Shown piece by piece: positions 38,240 through 46,425 of a DNA stretch of 64,000 bases. Below the pieces are notes generated by a model, which worked only from the letters and a program-made list of their open reading frames with translations, did no database searches and was not told where the DNA came from. Each line of letters starts with the position of its first letter. Position 1 is the stretch's first letter. Both the position numbers and the translations under genes were made by a program. Location of the stretch: NCBI GenBank assembly GCA_902522115.1, contig CABYUV010000003.1, forward strand, positions 33,955 through 97,954, given 5' to 3'. The stretch comes from an uncultured Pelagibacteraceae bacterium. GTDB lineage: Bacteria; Pseudomonadota; Alphaproteobacteria; Pelagibacterales; Pelagibacteraceae.

Positions 38240-39569
38240 TAAATTTCTCACTTTCCTTTTCAAGCCAACTAGAAACTCCTAAGAAACGATTGTCGTCATA
38301 TTTCTCTCCAATAACTTGAACGCCTAATGGTAAATTATTTTCGCCTTGAAGTAAAGGAAGTGAAATACAAGGAGTTCCTAAGTAAGACCAAACTTTGTTG
38401 AAATCAGCTGATCCAGTACTTTTAAGACCTTTTAAGGCAACACCAGGGCTGGATGGGGACAAAACACCATGATAATCCTCGAATACTTCTTTATAAGAAT
38501 CGTAGCTTCTTTTCATAAAATCTATTGCTTCAGCATATTCTTTTGCAGTATGTTTTCTTCCATTTGCAATTGCATTTTGCATAATTTTTGAAAGTTTTGA
38601 TTTATAATTTTTATAATAATCACTAAAATTATTAGCTAGATCACTTTCATAAATTATTTGATGATATTTATGGATATCTTTAAAATAAGAAGGAGTATCA
38701 TGAACTTCTATATTTTTTTTAAACGACTTAATAAAATATTCAAAAGCTTCCTTAGATTTTTTGTCAATTGATTTCCAAAATTCAGTTTTATAAAATATGA
38801 ACTTAGGTTCATATAAAGGGCCTTTTTTTACTGCATCAACCATATTATTCGAAGAATAATAAACAGTGGCAGGGTCATGGGAATCTTTTTTAATTAACTC
38901 TTTAACTAAATAAGCTATGTCCTCGACTGTTTTTCCAAAAACTCCTAAATGATCAAGTTTTTCGGAAGTCTTTAATACTCCGTTTCTAGAAATTAAGCCA
39001 AATGAAGGTTTGTATCCAACAACACCACAATAAGATGCTGGTCTGATTATTGAGCCACCTGTTTGCGATCCAATTGAAAGTGGAGCCATATAAGATGCAA
39101 TTACCGCAGCAGATCCACTTGATGATCCTCCTGGTGTTCGTGAATAATCATGTGGGTTTTTTGTTTTAGAGGGATTTAAATATGCTAATTCTGTAGTAAC
39201 TGTTTTACCCATCACAATAGCCCCTGAAGATGTTAATAAATCAATTATTTCCGCATTTTGTGAATAAGATTTTCCTTTTCTTATTGGCGTTCCACATTCT
39301 GTTGGCATATCTAAAGTACCAACAATATCCTTAACAGCTACAGGAATACCATGTAACGGTCCAGTTGGTTTTCCAGATTTTTTGTAAGCATCTGACTCTT
39401 TGGCTTTTTCCAATAACAATTCTTTGTCAAAAAAAGCCCAAGCATTTATATCTTTTTCAAACTTATTAACTCTCTCAATATAAGCTTCACATATTTCGAC
39501 AGATGTAATTTGAGAATTTGAAATTTTATTTATTAATTCTTCAACAGAATAATTTACAATTTCATTCAT
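38232..39569 (-). CDS. Amidase signature family hydrolase
   Basis: This 445-residue enzyme (ATG at 39569; a TTG at 39584 would overlap the permease) has the amidase signature. Lys90 of the long frame lies in IPVAVKDIVG, the Ser-rich loop is PGGSSSGSAA, and the nucleophile Ser is in SQTGGSIIRPASYCG. These form the Ser-cisSer-Lys triad. It is probably a cytoplasmic amidase acting on a small carboxamide; it is not GatA, since gatC and gatB are absent. It follows the TRAP permease by four bases, so the TRAP system may import its substrate. Confidence 0.88.
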   Translation of the reverse strand: MNEIVNYSVEELINKISNSQITSVEICEAYIERVNKFEKDINAWAFFDKELLLEKAKESDAYKKSGKPTGPLHGIPVAVKDIVGTLDMPTECGTPIRKGKSYSQNAEIIDLLTSSGAIVMGKTVTTELAYLNPSKTKNPHDYSRTPGGSSSGSAAVIASYMAPLSIGSQTGGSIIRPASYCGVVGYKPSFGLISRNGVLKTSEKLDHLGVFGKTVEDIAYLVKELIKKDSHDPATVYYSSNNMVDAVKKGPLYEPKFIFYKTEFWKSIDKKSKEAFEYFIKSFKKNIEVHDTPSYFKDIHKYHQIIYESDLANNFSDYYKNYKSKLSKIMQNAIANGRKHTAKEYAEAIDFMKRSYDSYKEVFEDYHGVLSPSSPGVALKGLKSTGSADFNKVWSYLGTPCISLPLLQGENNLPLGVQVIGEKYDDNRFLGVSSWLEKESEKFNE

Positions 39570-39573
39570 TAAA

Positions 39574-40935
39574 TTAGTTTGCAAATAACTGATCAGGTAA
39601 CCACAAAGCTATACCTGGAAATAAATACATTAAAACCATTCCAAAAATAACAATTGCTAAGAATGGCATGATGCCTTTGAATACCTCAATTAATTCAACA
39701 TTTTTAGATTGTACACCTTTTAAGTAATAAGCCGACATGGCCATGGGGGGTGTTAAAAATGATGTTTGTAAATTTAAAGCAATTAACATTGCAAAAAAAT
39801 AAGGGTTAACTCCAAAAAATTCTACTAATGGTAAAAATATTGGAACAAATATAATTAATATTTCAGTCCACTCTAATGGCCAGCCTAATAAGAAAATTAT
39901 AATTTGTGTAATTACCAAAAATTGCCAAGGTTTTATATCCATCGATTTAAAAAAATGCTCAAATACTTCATGTCCTCCTAAATATGAAAATACTGACGCA
40001 AACGTCCAAGATCCAATAAACAACCACATAATCATTGCAGTAGTTTTTGCGGTTAAAAAGACAGACTCTTTAAAATTTTTCCATTTTAGAGATTTATAAA
40101 AGAAAGATAAAACTAGTGCTCCAAAAGCTCCAACACCTGCTGCTTCTGCAGGAGTAGCTAAACCTGCAAGAATGCTTCCTAGTACTAAAATAATTAATGA
40201 AAATAAAGGTAAGAATGAAACCAAAACTTCTTTTAAGATCACAGATCTTGGTGGAATTTCTTCTTTAGGGGGCTTAGGTGCAACTGATGGATTAAAATAA
40301 GCCAAAATAATTGCATATAAAATATATAAACCTGCTAACATCAAACCAGGAAATATTGCTGCAGCAAATAATCTTAGTGGAGATAACTGTGCTATTACAG
40401 CATAAACAATAAGCATAATGCTAGGAGGAATTAAAATTCCTAAACAGCCTCCAGCACATATTACTCCCGATGCAAATTTTTTATCATAACCAGCTTTCAC
40501 CATTGCAGGCCAAGCAAGCAAACCCATTAAAGTCACAACTGCTCCAATAATACCTGTTGCTGTAGAGAATAAAGTGCAAGTAACTAAGGCTGCAACTGCC
40601 ATCGATGCTGGAAGAGAATGAGACGCAAGTCTTATCGCATAAAACAATCTTGCGACTATACCTGCTCTTTCAACTAAATAGCCCATAAATAAAAATAGAG
40701 GCACGGCGGTGAGGACATGGTTATCCATGACGGAGTAGGTATTTGAAACAAATAAATTAAATATCCTATTATCTAATAGATGATCCATTCTTGTCGGATC
40801 AAAATATGCATAATACCCAAATCCTAAACCCATTGCCATTAAAGTAAATGCAATAGGAAATCCTAGTAATACAGCAAACAGAAATATCACCATCATTAAA
40901 ATTGCAATTTCTGGATTTGTTAAACTAAACAACAT
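39574..40935 (-). CDS. TRAP transporter large permease 2 (DctM family)
   Basis: This 453-residue DctM-type permease has standard length and about 12 membrane helices (PEIAILMMVIFLFAVLLGFP at the start; LAALVTCTLFSTATGIIGAVV; ALNLQTSFLTPPMAMSAYYLKG near the end). It has no coiled-coil tail, unlike the paralogue at 33092. Its start overlaps the dctQ-type gene by 11 bases. It works with the genes at 40925 and 41599. Confidence 0.93.
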   Translation of the reverse strand: MLFSLTNPEIAILMMVIFLFAVLLGFPIAFTLMAMGLGFGYYAYFDPTRMDHLLDNRIFNLFVSNTYSVMDNHVLTAVPLFLFMGYLVERAGIVARLFYAIRLASHSLPASMAVAALVTCTLFSTATGIIGAVVTLMGLLAWPAMVKAGYDKKFASGVICAGGCLGILIPPSIMLIVYAVIAQLSPLRLFAAAIFPGLMLAGLYILYAIILAYFNPSVAPKPPKEEIPPRSVILKEVLVSFLPLFSLIILVLGSILAGLATPAEAAGVGAFGALVLSFFYKSLKWKNFKESVFLTAKTTAMIMWLFIGSWTFASVFSYLGGHEVFEHFFKSMDIKPWQFLVITQIIIFLLGWPLEWTEILIIFVPIFLPLVEFFGVNPYFFAMLIALNLQTSFLTPPMAMSAYYLKGVQSKNVELIEVFKGIMPFLAIVIFGMVLMYLFPGIALWLPDQLFAN

Positions 40936-41509
40936 CTATTTTTTCTTCCTCTTTAGATTTTCTCATTAAAATTTTCTCTGTTTCTTCTGCACCAGCATCT
41001 CTCTCTGGCCAATGCCCCGTTCTAATGCAAATAATTGCTCTAAAGACTTCACTAATTCCTTGGAGAGTAAGAAGAATTCCGGATAAAGGTATCAATGATT
41101 TTGCCATATAAATTTGAATTTGTGCTGGACTATTCCAACTTGTTTCTTTCACCATCCATGCTTTAGCTGCATATTCGTATCCATAAAATGCAAGTGCAAT
41201 TACGCCTGGAAAAAAGAAGATGAAATATAATATTAAATCAATCCATCCTTGAACTTTAGTGGGAAACAACCTGTAAATAACATCTCCTCTTACATGAGCC
41301 TCTGTTGCTAAAGTATAAGCTCCAGCCATCATAAATATTGCTCCATACATTTGTAAACTAAAATCAAAATTCCATAAGGTTGGAGCATTAAATGCGTAAG
41401 CCATAATTACTTCATAACATGTTCCGCCCATTAAAATTACAATGCACCATGAGAAAGCTTTTCCCATTGAAGAACTGAGAGTGTCTGCAAATTTTATATA
41501 AGAGTACAT
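40925..41509 (-). CDS. TRAP transporter small permease 2 (DctQ family)
   Basis: This 194-residue protein has four membrane helices and the DctQ pattern AYTLATEAHVRGDVIYRLFPTK, where the His-Val-Arg-(Gly/Val)-Asp stretch is the family signature. A charged C-terminal tail (EETEKILMRKSKEEEKI) faces the cytoplasm. It overlaps the large permease start by 11 bases. The hairpin at 41556 lies between it and the upstream binding-protein gene. Confidence 0.93.
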   Translation of the reverse strand: MYSYIKFADTLSSSMGKAFSWCIVILMGGTCYEVIMAYAFNAPTLWNFDFSLQMYGAIFMMAGAYTLATEAHVRGDVIYRLFPTKVQGWIDLILYFIFFFPGVIALAFYGYEYAAKAWMVKETSWNSPAQIQIYMAKSLIPLSGILLTLQGISEVFRAIICIRTGHWPERDAGAEETEKILMRKSKEEEKIDVV

Positions 41510-41555
41510 AATATTCTAGCTTATCTTAATTTTCTTAATTAATTCAATTAAAAAA

Positions 41556-41577
41556 AAGGGGGCTAAGAAGCCCCCTT
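41556..41577 (-). terminator. Terminator-like hairpin in the second TRAP operon
   Basis: AAGGGGGC (41556-41563) and GCCCCCTT (41570-41577) form a perfect 8-bp stem with a 6-base loop, followed on the minus strand by an eight-T run. This is a classical intrinsic terminator form. It lies about 20 bases after the binding-protein stop and before the permease genes, the same place as in the first TRAP operon. Confidence 0.9.
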
Positions 41578-41598
41578 AATTTTTTATATTTTTAAACC

Positions 41599-42759
41599 TT
41601 AGATTTTAACTTTCGCTAACGGACCAAACTCGTTTTCGTAAGCAAGTCTGTAGTTAGGTTGATTCATTAGTAAGTATTTCATTACTCTTTTCGCATAAGC
41701 TTTTTGTGAATCAACAATCTTCTTAAAGAATGGATCTTTAGAAGAGAAATCACCTACAACTTTATCCCAACCTTTTAGCTGCTCTGCTAAAATTGCATCT
41801 GAAGTTTGGTAAACGTTTACTTTGTGCTCATTCATCAATTTAGATAAATCAGCTGAGTATCTTACCAAAGCTTTAAAGTAGTTAGCGGTATTTGCTGCAT
41901 ACGAAGCATTTTTTAATATTGCTTGGTTTGCAGGAGATAAGCTATTAAATGTTTTTTTGTTAATAGGTATTTCAAACATCTCTTGTGATTGGTGGAAAGA
42001 TCCTAAGTGATAATGCTTAGAAACATCTTGCATACCAAATTGAGAGTCTGAAGTTGGGTTGTTAAACTCAGCTGCTTCAATCAAACCAGTTTTCATAGCT
42101 GGCTGAATTTCACCACCTGGTAATTGTCTAACTACCATGCCCATTGCAGTAAGAACGTTAGTTGCAAGACCAACTGTTCTATACTTCATGCCTTTAACGT
42201 CACTTACTTTAGTTACGTTCTTTTTGAACCAACCAAAAGGTTGAGCTGGCATAGGCATAGCAAAAACACCAACATAGTCGTATCCAACTTTTGCTAATGT
42301 TTCTTCATACAATGCTCTTCCACCACCTTCTTCCATCCAAGCCATTACTTCTTGAGATGACAGACCGTAAGATGGGCCAGTTCCGAAAAGAGACGCGGCA
42401 GGGTTTTTTCCATACCAATAAGCAGTTACCCAGTGACCCATATCAAGTACACCATCACTTACTGCTTGACCGATTTCACCAGTCTTTACAACTGCACCAA
42501 CCGGCTGAAGGTCAATTTTTAATTTTCCCCCCGACATATCACTGACCATTTTACAGTAGTCGCCAGCCATCTCAAAAAAGATGTTAGCTCCACTTGGCCA
42601 AGCTGCTTGCATTTTAAGAGTAATGTGGCCATCTCCCAAAGCAAGATTTGGCATTGCCACTGCTGCTGCTGTCGCTGCACCAGTTGCTGCTGCTGCTTTG
42701 AAGAACTTCCTTCTTGAAGGAGTTTTAGAACCCTTCAATGATTTTTTATTTTTAATCAT
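41599..42759 (-). CDS. TRAP substrate-binding protein 2
   Basis: This 386-residue periplasmic binding protein has a twin-arginine signal (SRRKFF at 15-20 then AAAATGAATAAAVAMP) nearly identical to that of the paralogue at 36802. The mature part has GMKYRTVGLATNVL, with the carboxylate-binding Arg, and LPGGEIQPAMKTGLIEAAEFNNP. The family is DctP/TakP, which binds carboxylates. Compared with gene 1 it lacks the EWVGP segment and has EFNNP, so the ligand probably differs. Neighbouring 2-hydroxyacid genes upstream and the amidase downstream are the only hints to the substrate. Confidence 0.92.
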   Translation of the reverse strand: MIKNKKSLKGSKTPSRRKFFKAAAATGAATAAAVAMPNLALGDGHITLKMQAAWPSGANIFFEMAGDYCKMVSDMSGGKLKIDLQPVGAVVKTGEIGQAVSDGVLDMGHWVTAYWYGKNPAASLFGTGPSYGLSSQEVMAWMEEGGGRALYEETLAKVGYDYVGVFAMPMPAQPFGWFKKNVTKVSDVKGMKYRTVGLATNVLTAMGMVVRQLPGGEIQPAMKTGLIEAAEFNNPTSDSQFGMQDVSKHYHLGSFHQSQEMFEIPINKKTFNSLSPANQAILKNASYAANTANYFKALVRYSADLSKLMNEHKVNVYQTSDAILAEQLKGWDKVVGDFSSKDPFFKKIVDSQKAYAKRVMKYLLMNQPNYRLAYENEFGPLAKVKI

Positions 42760-42772
42760 TTCTTCTCCTCTA

Positions 42773-42782
42773 GTTAATTAAC
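42773..42782 (-). promoter_or_regulatory. Palindrome GTTAATTAAC before TRAP binding-protein gene 2
   Basis: This is the same 12-mer (CAGTTAATTAAC) as upstream of the first TRAP binding-protein gene, here 14-23 bases before the ATG, with an AGAGGAGA ribosome site between. The 137-base spacer 42760-42896 must hold the promoter; a TTGTAA and TTTATA pair with 17-base spacing is visible on the minus strand but is not strong. Confidence 0.4.
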
Positions 42783-42896
42783 TGAAGGGAGTAAAACATA
42801 GTTTCAAATTAGAGTCTTTCTAAAAAGAGGCACAGATTGTCACTATAAAGCCTAAATTAAATTTTTTTACAATCCTTAGTTGATTCTGGAAAAATT

Positions 42897-43850
42897 TTAA
42901 TTTACTTTGTTAATACAGTTTCCCGTTCTAAAAAACTCATCTAGATTGTCTATTGCTAAATTTCCCATAGCAATTCTTGTATCCTTAGTTGCACTTCCAA
43001 GATGAGGTAAAACAAAAGCACTTGGGATTTTTAGGTAACCTGGATTCAAATTTGGTTCATTTTTATAAACATCTAATCCCGCTGCATAAATTTTTCTTCT
43101 ATTTAGGGCATCAATTAAAGCCTCATCATCAACTATATCACCTCTAGCAACATTGGTTATAACTGCACCTTTAGGAAAATACTCAACAGTCTCTTTATTT
43201 ATTAAGTTCTCTGTTTCTTTTGTGGCTGGACAACAAATTGATAAAACATCTGAGACTGAAAAAAGACTTTTTACGCTATCATGATATATTGCACCTTGCT
43301 CCTTATCTTCACTTAATTTTGAACGATTGTGATAGTGAATAACCATACCTAGAGATTTTGCAATTTTTGCAATTTTTTGGCCAATACGCCCCATACCTAA
43401 AATTCCTAATCTTGTTCCTGTTAATTGTTTTCCGATTAGATAATCAGCAGACCATTTCCATCCACCTTCTTTAGCTGACTCAATTCCCTCCGAAGCTCTT
43501 CTGCATGCTCCTAAAATTAATAAAATTCCAATTTCTGCTGTTGCATCTGATAAAACTTCTGGTGTGTTTGTGACCGCTATTCCTTTTTTTTTTGCTGCTT
43601 CTAAATCAATGTTTCCAAATCCAACCGCAAAATTAGAAATTATTTTAACTGAGTCTGGTAATTGATTAATTGTTTCCGCATCTAATTTTTCAGTTAATGA
43701 TGATAATATCCCATCAAATCCTTCACTCATTTCAATAATTTTTTTTTGTGAATAAAGTTCATCGTTAGCATTAAATTTAGCCTCAAATAACTTAGATGCT
43801 TTGTCTTCACTTTCTCTAATTAAACGTCTTGTAATTAAAACCTTTTTCAT
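42897..43850 (-). CDS. D-2-hydroxyacid dehydrogenase, glyoxylate/hydroxypyruvate reductase type
   Basis: This is a 317-residue NAD(P)-dependent D-2-hydroxyacid dehydrogenase that probably reduces glyoxylate or hydroxypyruvate. The Rossmann motif GILGMGRIG is at about 149-157, the catalytic Arg lies in TNVARGDIVDD, the Glu in YKNEPNLN, and the His in LPHLGSAT. I start at the ATG at 43850 (MKKVLITRR), right after the glcF stop; the frame stays open 15 codons further upstream but that part is within glcF. It links to glcDEF by metabolism: glycolate oxidase makes glyoxylate. Confidence 0.88.
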   Translation of the reverse strand: MKKVLITRRLIRESEDKASKLFEAKFNANDELYSQKKIIEMSEGFDGILSSLTEKLDAETINQLPDSVKIISNFAVGFGNIDLEAAKKKGIAVTNTPEVLSDATAEIGILLILGACRRASEGIESAKEGGWKWSADYLIGKQLTGTRLGILGMGRIGQKIAKIAKSLGMVIHYHNRSKLSEDKEQGAIYHDSVKSLFSVSDVLSICCPATKETENLINKETVEYFPKGAVITNVARGDIVDDEALIDALNRRKIYAAGLDVYKNEPNLNPGYLKIPSAFVLPHLGSATKDTRIAMGNLAIDNLDEFFRTGNCINKVN

Positions 43851-43855
43851 TATAT

Positions 43856-45145
43856 CTATTTTAAAATTTCGGGTTTGGGTCCTCCAGTGTACCAATCTAA
43901 AACTTCAATTGTATGTAATATTGGAACCTTAGTACCATGAGCGATTTGGGTAATACAACCAATATTTCCAGTAGAAATAAAATCTGGATTTAAACTTTCA
44001 ATATTATTTACCTTTTTCTTCAATAATTGTTTTGCAATTTTTGATTGCAATATGTTGTAAGTACCAGCTGATCCACAACATATATGTCCCTCAGGAATTT
44101 CCATAATTTCATTGTTAGTTTTCTCAAGTAACGAAACAGGCTGAGAATGAACTTTTTGACCATGCTGCATTGAACAAGCAGAGTGATAAGCTACTTTATA
44201 TTTTTTTTCTTTATCTTTAATATCAAGTTTCAAACTTTCAAATATATATTCAGATATATCTTTTGTAAGTTCTGATATTACTTTGGCTTTTTTACTTAAT
44301 TCTTTGTCTTCACGAAAAATAAATCCATAATCTTTCATTGTTGTCCCACAACCTGATGTATTTGATAAAATTGCGTCTAAATTTCCTTTTTGGTGCTCTT
44401 CGTACCAAGTATTTATATTGTTTTTAAAATCTTGATGCGCATCTTCCTCTTTTCCAAGATGATGATTTAAAGATCCACAACATCGAATTTTTTTTGGTAC
44501 AACTACTTCTACTCCGTGTCTGTTTAATAGCCTTATTGTTGCTTCATTAATTTGAGGAGATATTTCTTTTTGTACACATCCTGTTAAAAGAGCAACTCTA
44601 GCAATTCTTTTTTTTGTTGATGGTTCGTAAACTTCTTTAATTGGCAAACTCTTTTTGGGAAAATTTGTAGGCATTAACTCAATCATATCCTTAATTTTTG
44701 ATGGCATTAAGAATTTGAACGGTTTTGATAGTTTTACTAATAAACTTGATAATCTAAAAACTTTTGTATTTGGAAGAGTAATAGATAAAAAATATCTTAT
44801 TAACTTATCAAAGAATGATCTTTCATAATTTTTTTCAATATATTTTTTTCCATGGTCAATTATGTGCATATAATTTACACCAGCTGGGCAAGTAGTCATA
44901 CAACTATAACACGAGAGACATCGATCGATATGCTTTACAACTTTTTCAGTTGGCTTCCTATTATTTTCCAACATATCTTTAATTAGATAGATACGTCCTC
45001 TAGGTCCATCTAACTCGTCACCCAAAAGTTGATGAGTAGGACATGTAGCATTACACATTCCACAATGCACGCACTTTTTAAAAACTTTTTCGTTTGCAAA
45101 ATTATCTGGGTCTCTAAGTTGTTCTTCAGTAAATTTTGTTTGCAT
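43856..45145 (-). CDS. glcF: Glycolate oxidase iron-sulfur subunit GlcF
   Basis: GlcF carries electrons from the flavin subunits to the membrane quinone pool. It has two 4Fe-4S motifs (Cys25/28/31/35 in CVHCGMCNATCP and Cys76/79/82/86 in CLSCYSCMTTCP). It also has two CCG domains (RCCGSLNHHLG and ICCGSAGTYN). Its 429-residue length is normal for GlcF. The start shares one base with the glcE stop. Together with glcD and glcE it forms the oxidase that lets the cell use algal glycolate. Confidence 0.95.
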   Translation of the reverse strand: MQTKFTEEQLRDPDNFANEKVFKKCVHCGMCNATCPTHQLLGDELDGPRGRIYLIKDMLENNRKPTEKVVKHIDRCLSCYSCMTTCPAGVNYMHIIDHGKKYIEKNYERSFFDKLIRYFLSITLPNTKVFRLSSLLVKLSKPFKFLMPSKIKDMIELMPTNFPKKSLPIKEVYEPSTKKRIARVALLTGCVQKEISPQINEATIRLLNRHGVEVVVPKKIRCCGSLNHHLGKEEDAHQDFKNNINTWYEEHQKGNLDAILSNTSGCGTTMKDYGFIFREDKELSKKAKVISELTKDISEYIFESLKLDIKDKEKKYKVAYHSACSMQHGQKVHSQPVSLLEKTNNEIMEIPEGHICCGSAGTYNILQSKIAKQLLKKKVNNIESLNPDFISTGNIGCITQIAHGTKVPILHTIEVLDWYTGGPKPEILK

Positions 45146-46425
45146 TAAACACCTCTATACATTTTACCTGGATTTAAAATTCTTTTTGGATCAAAACTTT
45201 GTTTTACTTTTTCAGAAATCATCAAACGTACTTTATCAACAGTAAAAATAGGTTCACCATAATCATAAACAGATGAAGTTTTAATCACTGTCAAATAACC
45301 TCCAAAATCGTTTGCCATTTTTTTTAAATCTTTAATCTTTTCCTCTTTTTTACTATTAACTTCAATCCAGAATAACGACCCACACCAATCAATGAAATAA
45401 TTATGTTTATTTTCCAAATATTTGCATAATTTTGAACCATTGGCTGGCGGTATCACCATTCGTATTAAATTGTGTTTAGTCTTTTCGAATACCTCTAAAT
45501 TATTTATTTTTTTCCAAAATGGCTCTGATTGATAAACATCAAGGGTAGAAATGTCTGGATTGCTTAATTCAAGTTCTTTTTTTAAGTTACTAATTTTTTC
45601 CTCAATCGAAATTTTATCCCCTTCAACTCTAAATGCTACAAACGAAATATTTGATTTAAGATCATTAAACTTAAAAACAGTATTTCTTTTACCTGAAAAA
45701 TCTTTGTCATTTGATTGTTCTGGAATAAAGACAGCACCAGAAATTTCACTACTTGAGCTAGATAATTTATTAAACAAATCATAAATTTGTTCAAAATTAT
45801 TAGGATAGACAATTATAGTTTTTGAAGAGTCTTTTTTAGGTAAAACTTTTAATGTAATTTCAGTTAAAGCAACAAGTGTACCAAATGAACCAACTATAAG
45901 TTTAGATAAATCATAACCTGTAACATTTTTAACGACAGTACCCCCTGATTTAATTATATCTCCTTTTCCATTAACTCCTTTAAAACCAAGGACATGATCT
46001 CTTACACTACCAACTTTAAATCTTCGTGAACCTGCATAATTACTAGATAAGTATCCTGCTATTGTTCCTTTATTTGATTTGCCATCTTTAATATAGCCAA
46101 AATCTATTGGTTCAAAAGCTAGCTCCTGACTATTTTCGCTTAAGACCTTCTCAATTTCATTAATAGGTGTGCAGGCTTTTACTTTAATATATAATTCTTC
46201 AGGTCTATAATCGATGATACCAGAAATCTTAGACAAAGATGTTGTGTTAGCCGATTGAGTTTTGTTTCCAATAAAACTTTTTGAGTTATTGCCAATAATT
46301 TCTGTTGGAGAATCCTTTTTATAAAGTTCCCTAATTAAATCTGAAACTTCTTTCTCATCTTTAGGATAATAAATGTTATCAGAATCTTGGAAGATCTGGG
46401 AATTTATCTTTATTTTTGTGGACAT
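45145..46425 (-). CDS. glcE: Glycolate oxidase FAD-binding subunit GlcE
   Basis: GlcE is the second flavin-type subunit of glycolate oxidase. It has a PCMH FAD domain (PTEIIGNNSKSFIGN, GSVRDHVLGFKGVNGKG, KSGGTVVKNVTGYDL) and ends with the usual FDPKRILNPGKMYRGV. I start at the ATG at 46425 because AGGAAGGAAGAG lies directly upstream; a GTG at 46446 is possible but less likely. The start lies 47 bases inside the end of glcD, an unusually long overlap, in another frame. Confidence 0.93.
   Translation of the reverse strand: MSTKIKINSQIFQDSDNIYYPKDEKEVSDLIRELYKKDSPTEIIGNNSKSFIGNKTQSANTTSLSKISGIIDYRPEELYIKVKACTPINEIEKVLSENSQELAFEPIDFGYIKDGKSNKGTIAGYLSSNYAGSRRFKVGSVRDHVLGFKGVNGKGDIIKSGGTVVKNVTGYDLSKLIVGSFGTLVALTEITLKVLPKKDSSKTIIVYPNNFEQIYDLFNKLSSSSSEISGAVFIPEQSNDKDFSGKRNTVFKFNDLKSNISFVAFRVEGDKISIEEKISNLKKELELSNPDISTLDVYQSEPFWKKINNLEVFEKTKHNLIRMVIPPANGSKLCKYLENKHNYFIDWCGSLFWIEVNSKKEEKIKDLKKMANDFGGYLTVIKTSSVYDYGEPIFTVDKVRLMISEKVKQSFDPKRILNPGKMYRGV

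Noticed and set aside
38232..39569. GatA subunit of the tRNA amidotransferase
   Set aside because: The amidase lies in a transporter operon without gatB or gatC, so a small-molecule amidase is more likely.
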